Source: Podarcis raffonei
Taxonomy: Eukaryota; Chordata; Lepidosauria; Squamata; Lacertidae
Length of the DNA stretch: 64,000 nt
Assembly (NCBI RefSeq): GCF_027172205.1
Contig: NC_070604.1
Coordinates: 71,007,023-71,071,022, forward strand
Direction of reading: 5' to 3'
A program made the position numbers and the translations under genes. A model generated the notes under the pieces. It saw only the letters and a list, made by a program, of their open reading frames with translations. It had not been told where the DNA came from and searched no databases. Shown here piece after piece: positions 24,666 through 35,895 of this stretch (within the stretch, counting starts at the first letter, position 1; every line of letters starts with the position of its first letter).

Positions 24666-24880
24666 CTGCCTTCCGGAGCGCCGGCTTCAGCACCGCATCC
24701 CCGCGGCCGCCCATGAGCTCCAGCCTCCTCGCGCCCCCGCCTACCTGCCCATCTGCCCATTCCCAGCTCTCAACGAACAGAGACGCTCTCGGCGCCGCCT
24801 ACGCTCTCTGGGGTGGGCGCCGCGTCCGCCCACAGCCCCCCCTACGCACGCGCGCAGCAGCCGCCGGCAGATTCCAGCCA
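24666..24880 (-). other. SERAC1: Probable SERAC1 noncoding first exon
   Basis: The first coding exon has one base before the ATG, so the leader must come from upstream. In the CpG island the minus strand offers two good donors: GGCAG|GTGAGG (exon end 24666) and GGGCAG|GTAGGC (exon end 24745). Either could join to the acceptor at 23007. The transcription start is not resolved. Confidence 0.5.
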
Positions 24881-24949
24881 ATCCCACCGCGAGCCAAGAC
24901 GCGCGCGCGGGGGTGGGGTGGTGGGCGGGAGCTCGGCGGCTTCAACTGC

Positions 24950-25014
24950 GCACGCCTCTTCCGGTTTGCTGGAGAGGCGAGACCTCCGAGGGGATGCTGC
25001 CGGTTGTGTGAAAC
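24950..25014 (+). other. GTF2H5: GTF2H5 noncoding exon 1 (start approximate)
   Basis: Follows the ETS-like CTTCCGG and ends GAAAC|GTAAGA, a good donor at 25014/25015. It contains one ATG (GGGATGCTG) whose frame soon closes. The 5' end is inferred. Confidence 0.6.
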
Positions 25015-27774
25015 GTAAGAGGGTGTTTCTCTCCCCCACCCCGCCTTCCCCTTGTTTGTCGTGTTCGCCGCTAGCGCTTTCCCTCGGCCAGAGTAGCTGT
25101 CCTCGCGCACCTCAATTTCCCTCTTGTTGTGTTGTGTTGTGTGTAGAGAAAGGTTGATGTGATGCCTGGTGGCCAACGCTGAAATGTGCGAATGGGTTAA
25201 GGCAGCTTTGTCCCCGCCACCTGATTCTAAACCTGAGAGCCTCTAGCTCATGAATGATAGCTCCCCCCCTTTCTTTCTTGAAAATATTACTTTTTACTTA
25301 CATAGAGTATGAGACTCTAAATCTCAGGGTTGTGGGTTGGAGCCCCACGTTGGGCCACAGATTCCACGGCATGGGGTTAGACTAGATGACCCTGATGGGC
25401 CTTCCGAACTCTACAATTCTGTGATTCTATGTTGAGTGCTAGTACGTGTTTAAATACTGGTATGCATTCAGAATTTTGTTAACACGTAATGAAATAAATA
25501 AATAAATTTTAAAATTGTCCACCTTAGAGACCAACTAAGCTTTTCTGTGCATGCACACTTCTTCAGATACACTGAAACAGAAGTCACTAGACCCTTATCC
25601 CATGGTACCTTTGGTTGTGGACGGGATCCATTCCAGAGGTCCTGTCGGATCCCGAGGTTTCCACATGCGTGTGCAGTGAAACCCGGTAAAATACTTCCAG
25701 GTTTGCCACACGTAACAGTATATAGTGGGAGGGTGGGGTGGGGTTTTTCTCAGAAGGGTAGTAGGAAATGGGTGATTGACTCAATGGGTATGGTAAACCT
25801 GTTGACAACTGTTAACGACTGCAATTAGTCCTACAGGAAAAATCAAGGGATAGTATGCAGATGACCAAAAATAGCTTTAGCATATGTAATGAGACAAGAA
25901 TCTAATATCTCTATTCAGACCAGGTCTCTCACTAGTTTTCAGTTTAGTAATAAGTTGTAATTCAGCAACTTCTCTTAACAGCCAGTAATGCGTAATGTTA
26001 GCAACTTGTTTTTACTTGTTGTAAGGTGATTGAGAATGCAATTCTGTGCATGCAAAATACCTAACTGGTTTCAATGAGGCTTCTTTTCCTGAATTCCTCC
26101 ATATCTAAAGGTAAAGGGACCCCTGACCATTAGGTCCAGTCGTGGCCAACTCTGGGGTTGCGGGACTGAAGCCTTAAAACTTCAGTAAAATTTATTCTCC
26201 TATAAACTGTGTCACACATATATTTTTACTCCTTTTTTATTTATCGGTTTCTTTAGGAGTCTGAATACCTTTTGTGAAGATGGTGAATGTTTTGAAAGGA
26301 ATACTTATAGAATGGTAAGTAGCACATTATATGTGGGGCTGCCTCTGAAGATGGTTCAGAAACTTCAGCTGGTGCAGAATCCAGCAGCCAGGTTGTTCAC
26401 TGGGGCAAGACCATTTGAGCATATAACACTAATCCTGGCCCAATGCACTAACTGTCAATCAGTTTCTGGGCCCAATTCAAAGTGCTGGCTTTGACCTACA
26501 AAGCCTTAAATGGCTTGGGACAGCAATACTTCAAGGACCACCTCTCCCCCTATGAATCAACCTGGACCATGTGATTGTCATCTTAGGCCCTTCTTTGGGT
26601 GCCTCTTCTGTGAGAGGTCCAAAGTGTGGCAACATGAGAACAGGCCTTTTCTGTGGTGGCTCCTTGTTTGTGGAATGCTCTCATCAGGGAGGTTCACCAA
26701 GCACCTTCATTATATATCTTTATGTGCCAGGCAAAAACTTTCCTTTATAACCTGGCCTTTGTTTTTTAACTATCTGGCCTTTTTAAGTGAGCAGAATGTT
26801 TTAAGTGTATTTCATTTTCCTCTTGATTTTAATGTATTTATTGGCAGGAGGGTTTGTTTGGTTGAAAGCTGCTTTGGGTTGCCCTGGCTAAGCTAAAGCG
26901 ATGGACAAATTTTATAAACAATAATGAATGAAAGTGGTTATTATAATTCCTGAATGAAATCATTGGCATGGAGTATGAATAAAAGTACGAGACTCGAAAA
27001 AGTGGCATAGCCTTTCCTAAATCCAAGACTCTTGAGATACAAAATAAATATCTTACTTCAAATTGTTGAACAACCCTGCAATATGTTATGCTTTAATTTT
27101 TGTGTGTTATACCACATTTCCTTTCCCCTCTAGTTGAAAAGTATTGTTGCTTGTAATACAGCTATCATTCCTACTACCATAGCCATATGATAATACAACT
27201 ACCATAGCTCTATGATTGTGTTCCCTGTCCAGCTCAGCCTATTTGAAGGCCAGATTTTTACATTATAAACAGCTTGACTGAATTTTAGTTGTATTTTGAT
27301 AGGTTAAGCTCAAAGAGCTGCTCAGACTCCTAGCTTTCAAAAGGGGTCTTAACTGCAGCACTCCCAATTTCTTTTTCTGAAGCTCACCAGCTATGTAATA
27401 ACTTTAGAGCACTCTGGGGATTTCAGTAATGCTTCTGAAGACCATCCAGTTTCCATGACTACAGAGGTAAGTAACAAACCAGTCCTGCAAACGTACTCCT
27501 GAGCTGCCTTATAGTTCAGTTATTCCAAAAGAGTGTAAATTTAATTCAGTTAAAGTATCGTGTGATGTGACCATTTTATTTGTGCCTCCACAGTGACCCA
27601 GCCATGAAGCAGTTTCTGCTGTACTTGGATGAATCAAATGCCCTGGGGAAGAAGTTCATCATACAAGACTTGGATGAAACACATGTCTTTGTGTTAGCTG
27701 AGATGGTTTACTTCCTGCAGGAGAAAGTGGGAGAGTTAATGGACCAAAACTCTTTTCCCATTACACAAAAATAG
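24950..27774 (+). CDS. GTF2H5: GTF2H5 gene (TFIIH subunit p8/TTDA), 71 residues
   Basis: Smallest core subunit of TFIIH. It pairs with the p52 subunit and supports XPB activity in nucleotide excision repair; human loss causes trichothiodystrophy A. Exons: noncoding, ending at 25014; 26257-26314 with the ATG at 26280; 27594-27774 with the stop at 27772-27774. The joined protein has 71 residues, as in human, starting [20 protein letters not shown] and ending [11 protein letters not shown]. The Cys12 codon is split TG|T across the intron. The frame is intact and close to the human sequence throughout. The span given includes the leader and introns. Confidence 0.96.
25306..25440 (+). repeat. SINE with tRNA-Lys head and CR1-type tail (5'-truncated)
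   Basis: AGAGTATGAGACTCTAAATC, then TCAGGGTTGTGGGTTGGAGC and CCCACGTTGGGC, match the tRNA-Lys(CUU) anticodon arm to acceptor. The tail then reads GACTAGATGACCCTGATGGG and AATTCTGTGATTCTATG, as in CR1. The A-box half of the tRNA is missing. Confidence 0.75.
25512..25592 (+). repeat. Dispersed repeat, copy 2
   Basis: Same repeat as at 13196-13283: CACCTTAGAGACCAACTAAG and GCATGCACACTTCTTCAGAT. It follows an (AAAT)n tract. Confidence 0.55.
25597..25700 (+). repeat. Partial Tigger-like MITE, third type
   Basis: GGTACCTTTGGTTGTGGACG then GGATCCATTCCAGAGGTCC resembles Tigger-type ends, but the right end was not found. Truncated. Confidence 0.4.
26106..26166 (-). repeat. Truncated Sauria SINE (3' end only)
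   Basis: Only the last ~60 bp of the SINE is present: on the minus strand it reads CAACCCCAGAGTTGGCCACG and ends with CTTTACCTTTA. It lies 90 bp upstream of the GTF2H5 coding-exon acceptor. Confidence 0.8.
26280..26314 (+). CDS. GTF2H5: GTF2H5 coding exon 1
   Basis: Encodes [11 protein letters not shown] plus two bases of Cys12. The acceptor TTTCTTTAG lies at 26256, so the exon runs from 26257 and carries 23 bp of leader. The donor is AATG|GTAAGT. An L2 LINE begins about six bases into the intron. Confidence 0.95.
26321..26935 (+). mobile_element. L2 LINE, 5'-truncated, RT C-terminus plus 3' UTR
   Basis: Translates as the end of an L2 reverse transcriptase: [20 protein letters not shown], then (frame-shifted) tracts such as [20 protein letters not shown]. 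It ends in an A/T-rich tail. Frameshifts show it is dead. It begins about 6 bp downstream of the GTF2H5 splice donor. Confidence 0.85.
27594..27774 (+). CDS. GTF2H5: GTF2H5 coding exon 2 (last)
   Basis: Begins after CTCCACAG with the T that completes Cys12. It encodes [20 protein letters not shown] and continues to ITQK and the stop TAG. This is most of the p8 alpha/beta fold. Confidence 0.97.
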
Positions 27775-28574
27775 AAAACGGGACTGGAATTGTCTGTGTC
27801 TAACTACAATCAATAAATGTGGAACTGAAACTTTATGTGTAGATATTCCTGGTAATAGATTTGGTGGGGATTCAATAGCAAAAGTCACTATAGCAAATAA
27901 ACTATTTAATTAGATTGTATGTTCAAAATTCTCTTTGATTTTCTTGCTGTGGTAGTTACAGACTATGAAGTATAGTTTTTTGATAGCCAGTAAAGTGTCT
28001 GCCACTGCAAGTGATTTTAGAGTTTACTTGTTTGAACTTTAGGCTATGCTTTATTGAGGGTGGGGGAAATCAATATTCATATTGTTTATTCTTTGTAACT
28101 TTCCTTTTAGAGGGAAGATAACCTTAAAGCACATATGCCTTCCGTTTTTAATGGATTGTGCGACTTTTTACAGGACCAAAGGAGACTACCAAATTTCATG
28201 TGATGGGCCTTGAAAAATAAACAATAATATGAATCCTGCATAACATTGAATAATTTTCAACAGGTTTATAGCTCTGTCTTATACATTTTTAGAGAACTAC
28301 ATTTCACTAAGTTTCATCACGTTTGTGTATAGGATTGCAGTCTTAGGCACACTTACCTGGGAGTAAGCCCAGTTGAATTCAGTAGGATTTACTTCTGAGT
28401 AGAAATTGCACTGTTGGAAAGTATTCTTGTGCTTGGTTTGGTCAGGCTTTTATTTTTTAGCATTTCAGGAATTTTCTTCTTTTGATTTATAGGGTTCATT
28501 ATGAACCCTACTGAAATGAAGTTTGAAACTTTTATTCAAGCTTTTACAATATTGTATAAAAATAGTGCAATAAA
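27775..28574 (+). other. GTF2H5: GTF2H5 3' UTR with alternative poly(A) signals
   Basis: AATAAA occurs 38 bp after the stop (27812-27817) and again at 28569-28574, with another near 28216. The first gives an extremely short 3' UTR. A foldback repeat lies at 28326-28412 inside the longer form. Which signal is used is unknown. Confidence 0.5.
28326..28412. repeat. Short foldback repeat, TGCAATCCTA family
   Basis: GGATTGCAGTCTTAGGCACA, CTTACCTGGGAGTAAGCCCA and TTTACTTCTGAGTAGAAATT form the two halves of an imperfect palindrome. Confidence 0.6.
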
Positions 28575-30689
28575 GATTTTATAGCTAATTATGAAATCTA
28601 AAAAACAGGAAGGAATTATACTTTTGGGCACTGAGAAGGTTAGTATGTATTACTTGCACCTGCTTCTACCGATGCAGATGTTTTCCCGTTAATTTAAAAT
28701 CATGTCACTCGCTAAGTGGCTATTATGGTGATGCAACACAGTTACCAATTATAACGCACAAATCACGTTTAATGCCTTTGGACTCGTAATATTTAAGGGT
28801 AAAAAGCCCTGTGTTGTTCCTGTTGTACAGATGGAAGATGAAGATGCTTAAGGCTATGCAGTCATTCTCTGGGTAGCATGACCTTTGTATGTGGGTCCAA
28901 GGTCAATGCTCTACCTAGTGGGCCATATCAATCCCTTATTGTGTCAAGAAGCTTTCCTCTCTTCCTTTCACAAAAAAAAAAAATTGTATTCTAAGCTTCA
29001 GCTTGTTGCTGTGCATGGATGGGAGAAATCAAAATGTGAATTTTAAGGGAAAGAGCAAGCCATTTCTTCTCAGATGCTTGATACAGCACCAATAATCTAT
29101 TAAGATTCTGATTTAAATCAAACACACCTGCTGGTCTAAAAGCCTTATCAATGAGAAAATATACCAGTAAGGGGAGCTTACCAGGTTTTACAACAATTTG
29201 TTTTTTTAAAAAAATCCAAAACAAATTGAAAGAATGGCATAGCTGCTTCCCTTGCCCTCTAGTCTGTTGCTTTCTTTATAAAAGGAGAGTGAGAAATCTG
29301 AGATGTATTTTATTTTAAACAGATGCATGGTTTCTTTCAGTTAGTTCATTACTTATGCAGGAAAAAGGAAGGAGTTGTCACTTTTTCAAGCACTGGTAAC
29401 ATGCTTAAGCAATTAAAATGGGGTTTTATTAATCTTGTTTTCCCAGTTTAATAATTTTGGATTCTCGTGCGCATTGAAAGAGAATCCTGACACAGTGCAA
29501 GGGAATTGTCTAGGGCAAGAATGACCCACAAGCAGCTTGAAGGCAGCAGCTGGCCTATGAGATTATTTGTCCAGCTTTCAGGACTACATGCAAGGAAGCA
29601 GCATCCATGATCCCACTACTTGGCTCTGCTTTCATGCTGTTTTCCTTCTCCCCTCCCCTGTTAGTTTCCTTTTGTGCTCTCTCTCTCACCTCCCTGCTTT
29701 ATATACGTTGGTTTTATAAAGTGCATATGTGATACTCATACTCTGAGCCCCTTGGTCAAAAAAGCATCCCACAAATTAGAATGAAGCAGCTGGCCATCAC
29801 TGTTCTAGATCTCTTTCCAGCCCCTCCCATTCAGCTGGCTTCTGTAATGCTATGCTCTGAAGACACTTGTGCACCTCTTCCAGAGGTGCATGCAAACAGA
29901 AATGGGGCAAGAGCAGGTTTTCCACTGAAATTGTTTACCTTTGGCAAAGAAGTCATCTGCATGACCCATCTCTCTCTCTCTTTTTTTAAAGAGCAGTGAA
30001 CAAAGAGTCAACACAAGAACGTAGAAAGTCACCCGAGACACTTATTTCTTTTATTATGCTTCCTACACTAATCATATCCAAAAGAGCATGTTCCATTGTC
30101 AGCTCAGAGAATGGTCTGTTGGCACATGCAGTGATGCATTTCTGATGAATCTGTATCCTTGGAAGCTGTCCAGGTGAGAGCCTGTTGGGAATTATATATA
30201 AGCTGCTCTGAGCCCTTTGTAGGCAGGGTGAGACTTAATAAAACAAAATAAGTGCCTTTAAAGTCAGGAATTACTCTAATCAATATATGTGTATTGATTA
30301 TGAGTGATATCATAGTGGAAGGATGCTTGATTTTAATCTATTATATAAAAGGAGGATGGGAAGAAATGTGTTTATTCAGAGAAGTTACATCCTGCTGAGA
30401 CCCTGAGAGGCTCTCAAAGCAGCTTGCAAAGGACTTGCACAATACAATCACACTCAAGTGTAGCATCAGAAACATAAATAGACATAGCAGGATAACAGCT
30501 ATTTTTGTATTTCCAGACGTGGGGAATTGACCATTCTGTTTTTTAATTTCCGATAGACTGGTATAACCTGAAACCTGCACAACACCCAATAGAGCCTTGT
30601 TTGAATGTCTGCTACGTCCTCTCATCCTCCCACTACCATGCTTTCCATTTACCGGTAACTTGATAAAACAGCACATACATGCATACATA

Positions 30690-30770
30690 CATAATTTTAT
30701 TTGTATGCTGCCTTTCCATAGTTCAAGCCATGCTCAAGGCGGCTTTCAACATGAAAAATATACATAATGA
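30690..30770 (-). repeat. L2-type LINE 3' end
   Basis: AATTTTATTTGTATGCTGCC and CATGCTCAAGGCGGCTTTCA, the reverse of the usual L2 terminus. Confidence 0.55.
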
Positions 30771-31524
30771 CAACATAACAAAAGCTGGAGAACCAAAAGG
30801 CTTGCACACTATTTTGTGACCTTTTGATAGGCCTTTGGAATTTGTCTTATAGGCAAAGATAGCTTCTTCTTTTTTGCTTTTTGTATAAGTAACATGGTGT
30901 CCTCATATGGTGCCATGATTATCCAAGCAACATTACCTGCCCTCCTTGGTCTTCCCTGGTGTTTCCCTTTGATCACCAGACCTGAGGCATGGGAATAGGT
31001 CAAGTAGCTAGAACTCAGCCCATGATGGAGGGAACCAATTTTCCTGAGGACCTTGAGCAAAGGAAATAGAGGTGAGCAGCTGGAACTCCCTCATCTTACG
31101 AGGGAGGCAAGTCTCCCCCTGCTGGCAAAAAAATAAGTCAGAAACAGTAAATTCCATTTGGGTTTCTGGTGGTACAGTTCTACTGGTTTACTGAAGGCCA
31201 CTTTTTATTTTTAGGTATTGATATTCAACAGATTCTCTTGTTCCCTAGGCTCACAAACACGTTTTTTAATTGTTTATTGTCTGAGTTTATTGTCTCCATT
31301 GCTTGCATCACGATGCCTCACTTTGAGATGAAAACCACTTTAGTGAAAACTCCATATAGCATGAGACTTGGTAGAATTAAAACATTTGAAGTTTTTCACT
31401 TAGTGACTACTGCCATTTTCTGGGAGGCTTGGGTGTTATTTATATTAATATTAACAGTGAGAGGCACTGAAGGTAGGCCAATATTTGTGGCACTATAACA
31501 TTGCTATTGCTATTTCAATATTGT

Positions 31525-31896
31525 AAAGGTAAAAGGTAAATGTACCCCTGCCCGTACGGGCCAGTCGTGTCCGACTCTAGGGTTGTGCGCTCATCTCACT
31601 TAAGAGGCCGGGGGCCAGCGCCATCCGAAGACGCTTCCGGGTCACGTGGCCAGCGTGACGAAGCTGCTCTAGCGAGCCAGCACCAGCACAGCACACAGAA
31701 ACGCCATTTACCTTCCCGCTATAAAGCGGTACCTATTTATCTTCTTGCACTTAGGGGTGCTTTCGAACTGCTAGGTAGGCAGGAGCTGGGACTGAAAGAC
31801 GGGAGCTCACCCCGCCGCGGGATTCAAACCGCCGACCATACGATCGGCAAGTCCTCGGCACTGAGGTTTTACCCACAGCGCCACCCGCGTCCCGCG
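31525..31896 (-). mobile_element. Full-length Sauria SINE with 11-bp target duplication
   Basis: 372 bp on the minus strand. Head: GGGACGCGGGTGGCGCTGTG; A and B boxes of a tRNA-like promoter (GGTTTGAATCCCGCGGCGGG); body with GCAAGAAGATAAATAGGTAC; Bov-B-type 3' end with GAGTCGGACACGACTGGCCC and a CTTTACCTTT tail. Flanked by exact TTCAATATTGT at 31514-31524 and 31897-31907. Intact ends suggest a fairly recent insertion. Confidence 0.93.
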
Positions 31897-32035
31897 TTCA
31901 ATATTGTTTTAAGGCCCAATGGCTCATATTTAGATCAAAGCCAATATTGCTAGGCTGATACAGATGTAAAGGAAGAAACAATGTCTCTGAAAAGTATGAT
32001 ATAAAAAAGGCAGTAATAAAAGTAGGCAACACTAA

Positions 32036-32115
32036 CAGAGCAATCCTGTGCAAATTTACTCTGAAGTTAATTAGCATTTAGTTCAACGGGGTTTGTTCCC
32101 AGGTAAGTGGCATAG
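32036..32115. repeat. Short foldback repeat, TGCAATCCTA family
   Basis: GAGCAATCCTGTGCAAATTT, TCAACGGGGTTTGTTCCCAG and GTAAGTGGCATAG: a diverged copy. Confidence 0.5.
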
Positions 32116-32159
32116 CATTTCAACCCAAGTACGTCATCAGGTGATGAGAATAAAAAGTA

Positions 32160-32570
32160 TTTGTTTCTTTTATTATTTCTAGCCCACCCTTAATCATAAA
32201 TGATCTATGGTTAGGGTACAATAAAACATTTAAAAACCTTAATAATACCATAAAACAAGAGCAGTTAACAAATCAATACCGAGAGCTACCACAGAAATAA
32301 TTATATCTTAACACAGTCTGGATAGTAATACTTCACAAATGCCTGAGCAAATAAATATATCTTCACTTTGCTGGGAACAAAACCAAAGAAGAGATGGCAG
32401 CAGTCATATCCCAAGAGGGAGGCCATTCCACAAATGGGGTGTCACCACTGAGAAGGCCTCCCATGTCACCACGTAAGAAATCTCACCTAGCAGTGGAGCA
32501 TCAAGAAGGCCTCCTCTCAACTATGATGGGGTACATTTCTGGACTTTTTTAAAAGCAGAAACTGATGTTG
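32160..32570 (-). repeat. L2-type LINE 3' region
   Basis: Reverse L2 terminus (TTATTATTTCTAGCCCACCC, TTAAAAACC) followed by the phrases GAGGGAGGCCATTCCACAAA and CACTGAGAAGGCCTCCCATG seen in squamate L2 3' regions. Confidence 0.6.
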
Positions 32571-33114
32571 GGGAAACAAGTCTCCATTTTCAAATATTCA
32601 TGTCACTGGACAGACATTCAAAGATTTCTGAATTTGAATTTTGAATCAGAGATTTGATGACTACAACTTGGGACATTTTTCTAGTTTGGGAGTATCTTCA
32701 GTGTTTGGGGTGGTCTGTATGTATCATTGTTCAAATTTTGGTGAAAAGGCCTGGATTTTTGTCCCCCCAAATGCATATATATTTAACATCAATTTAGCAC
32801 CAAAAGTCCTCAAATCCAGCCCATCTACTCCACACTGGACATAATATGACATCAGGTGTGGACTATGAAATGCTCCCTATGAGAATTCTAGCTATTCCCT
32901 CTTGATTTATAATGTGTAATTGGCACATTCCAGTGTCAATAAAAATATTTCTTATTTAGATGCTTGTTGGTTTCAGTATTTGCTGTTGGTGGTTGCTCTC
33001 TACTTTTTCACTTTTTTCTGTTTGTGTTTTTTCTTTATTAAAGTTAGCTAATTTGGAAGCTCCATTGTGGAGCTAAATGGTGTAATACAAAATTTTAATT
33101 TGCTGATTTCAGAC

Positions 33115-33200
33115 AATTATTATTTTATTTTATTATTCATTAAGTTTATATACTGCCCTTCATCCAAAGATCACAGGGCAGTTTACAGCATAATTATCCA
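33115..33200 (-). repeat. L2-type LINE 3' end
   Basis: TATACTGCCCTTCATCCAAA then GATCACAGGGCAGTTTACAG. Nearly the same phrase occurs at 59937-59975. Confidence 0.6.
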
Positions 33201-34282
33201 GATGTAACAACTTGAACTGAGCAACTGCAAAGGGCTATCCCAATTCACTCTAGATATCACGGGTCTGTGAGATATATCTTAAAAGAAAGAACAGGCTGCT
33301 ATTGTGCGTGTTCTGTATTATACTGATTTTTATGCTTATAACACAAATGAGAGGAAACTAATTCGGTGAGGCAGGATGTTCAGCTCAGCAATCATTAATC
33401 CGGATAATCAGGTATTACAAGAAGTGAGTAAAAAGCTGAAGAGTAGCCTTTCCAGATTTCTCAGGACTCCAAACACTTCCACTTGTGGCTGACATCATTT
33501 GTCATGGCTAGTGTTTGCATGTGTCCCATTTTTAAGCTTGGGCTTTAACAAGCGTGATAGATCAAAGGTGTGCATGGACTAGAGTAATGTCTTTAACAAC
33601 TAAAATTGTTTGCACAATGTTTGAAAGGTGATCCTATATCTGTACTGCTAGATGTATGTTCAGGCTTTCCACAAGTTCAAGAACTGCACGATTGAGATTT
33701 CCAAACATGTGGAGAATCTATGTGTGTACAAGTGTTTGCTCATCTCCTTTTCTTTCAGCACAGACAGTTGGCCATGGTAATATTGGGAGCAGCTGGGCTA
33801 GACAGATGAGATCCTGCTCACCTCTTTTGTATGGTTCTTACAAGTGCTATTTTTCTAGAAAAAGAGGTGCCGGAACTCTCCATGAACTCACCCTTGTTCT
33901 CTTATAATGGCAATGGCACCCAACTGAGTTCCCGTGATCTCCGGCTGAAAAAGCCCTGGTTCCTACACACAGGAGGAACAAGTGAATAGGGCTCCTATTT
34001 CTTGTGTCAAGTAGACTGTGGAGAGATGGAGTTGTATTCAGTAGATTCCGTGTGTAGGTTTCAACTAATGCGTCATTCTTGTGGAAACCTATGCAAGGAC
34101 TTCTGCAAGAGCAATGGGATTTCCCCCACTTCTATGCAATTGGCTTGGGATAGTGTGAAGAGAACCCTGAGAAAAGCATGGAAGAGGAGATGGGGATCGT
34201 TCTGTCTGGCAACCTGAATTTTTTTTGCGCTGACAGAACGATTGCCATAGCGCTATACAGTATTGAACTCCTCCCACTGAAA

Positions 34283-34350
34283 TGAATAACCCTAAGTTAA
34301 GTCATGTCTATTAATTTCAATGGGTCTAATTCTGAGTAGGAGTAGCATTT
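34283..34350. repeat. Short foldback repeat, TGCAATCCTA family (partial)
   Basis: AATAACCCTAAGTTAAGTCA and TTTCAATGGGTCTAATTCTG with GAGTAGGAGTAG. Diverged. Confidence 0.4.
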
Positions 34351-35295
34351 GATACCATCCAAAGTTATTATATCTTATATAAAACCATAGAGTTGGAGGG
34401 GACCTTTTAGGCTTTCTGGTCAAAGTTTTGCTCAGTGAAGGAACTACAGAGCTGCAGCCTCTCTTTAAAAATGTTCACTGAGGGACAGCCCACTTCTTTT
34501 CATTTAACAGATCAGTTAACAACTGAGTGTTAGATTGACACCAACTCAGAGCTGCTTCTGATAATACTTGTTGCTTTCACAGGAGGGCACTCACAAATCA
34601 CTCCCATTAAAAAACATGGTAGACATTCTGTGCCACAGACATGATTTGTTCTGAAATTTGCAACTTTCTTCTGGATTTGTGAATAGTATTGACGTTATTG
34701 TTTTTGTCTGGGAAATTACTCTCCTGTTATTAGAAACGGTGATATTGGGATTCAGCAGTCAACAGATGTGGTAACATGATACCTCTGTATGCTAGTGAGG
34801 TTTTCTATCAAGACTCTGAGAAATCCAAGAGCATAAAATATAAAAAAAACTAGTGTGATACTGCTAGGCAGGTAGGACAGAAGGAAACAGGATCCATGGT
34901 GAATATGCCACACTCATTCCCCAACCAAGAGAAATTTAGTTTTGCCCTCTAACAGATTTTATCTGGGATGGTGTTTATGCAAGAATTATAGTACAATCAA
35001 GGCAAAACTCAATTATGCTTATTGTCATTCAATCCAACAAATTTGCAGTGCTGGATTCTGTATTCTACGTGTTAGGAGAGCTAAGTGTGTGTGTTTTTTA
35101 ACAGAAGACAATTTACAACATGCAACATCTCCTCCAGGCTGTCATTGCTTATTGCTGCAAAGATCCCACCATGACTTTGCTGAAACCAATTTTACAGGAT
35201 TTTGCAACATGTCAAGCAACATCCTGAAGAAGCAAAAACAAGTACCTAGAACAATGACTAAGACTTTTACAGTAGATTAAGGAGCATAAAACTAT

Positions 35296-35895
35296 CAGTG
35301 ACTACTAGTCATGTTGGCTATATTCTACCTCCACTGTCAGAGGCTGTATGCTTCTGAATGCCAGTTGCTGGGGAATACTAACAAGGAATGATTGCGAGCA
35401 ACACCATGGGAAGGGTCTTTCCAGGTATCCCAAACCCCTGCTTTCGGAAGCCTTGTAATATGCCACTGTAGGAAAGTGGCTGCGAGCAGCATCATGGGAG
35501 GGTCGGTTTGGATTTCTCCATGGGAGGGGTTTCAAGGAACGAAGGTGAAACTCAAGCTCTCTTGTTGTTTCTGCTGTTATGCTATTATACTGGTAGCATT
35601 GAAATGTTCTTTGTATGATGTTTTATATGCTATTATAGTGCTATTTTATTAGTATGAAATTGTTTTTTGTGATTGCCATTTTTGAGGCATACTGCTGCTC
35701 TTTTTGTTAAGTTGCTTTGTGCATGATTTTTGTGTGTGCAAAGGTGGCATAAAAAATTAATTATTATTATGAGAGTGATGCTGCTGCACTCAGGCCCTGC
35801 TCGTGGGCTCCCTATAAGCATCTTGTTTGCCATGAAGAGAACAGAATACTGGACTAGATGAGTCTTTGGCCTGATCTAGCTCGGCTCTTCTTTTG
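35296..35895 (+). repeat. CR1-like 3' end split by another insertion
   Basis: 35322-35400 (CTACCTCCACTGTCAGAGGC, TGCTTCTGAATGCCAGTTGC) and 35775-35895 (CTGGACTAGATGAGTCTTTG, CTGATCTAGCTCGGCTCTTC) match successive parts of the element at 49515-49795. The ~350 bp between them ends in an L2-like tail (GGTGGCATAAAAAATTAATT). Confidence 0.55.

Larger units (their letters stand above)
24600..25150. promoter_or_regulatory. CpG-island bidirectional promoter, SERAC1 / GTF2H5
   Basis: GC-rich, CpG-dense block between two diverging genes whose first exons are only some hundred bases apart. It contains a CCAAT box (AGCCAATC near 24876, NF-Y type), NRF1-like alternating GC/CA motifs (TACGCACGCGCGC near 24842; TGCGCACGC near 24947) and an ETS-type CTTCCGG near 24957 at the presumed GTF2H5 start. 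No TATA box is evident. This composition is typical of housekeeping divergent promoters, and the human orthologues are also head to head. Motif assignments are by eye. Confidence 0.8.

Noticed and set aside
24384-25176. Arg/Pro/Ala-rich open frames up to 133 residues
   Set aside because: CpG-island sequence has few stops; these frames overlap on both strands and cross the noncoding first exons.
25306-25370. A functional tRNA-Lys gene
   Set aside because: The D-arm half is missing and the 3' side runs into a CR1 tail.
31540-31953. A 137-residue plus-strand frame
   Set aside because: It runs through the Sauria SINE in antisense; not a protein.
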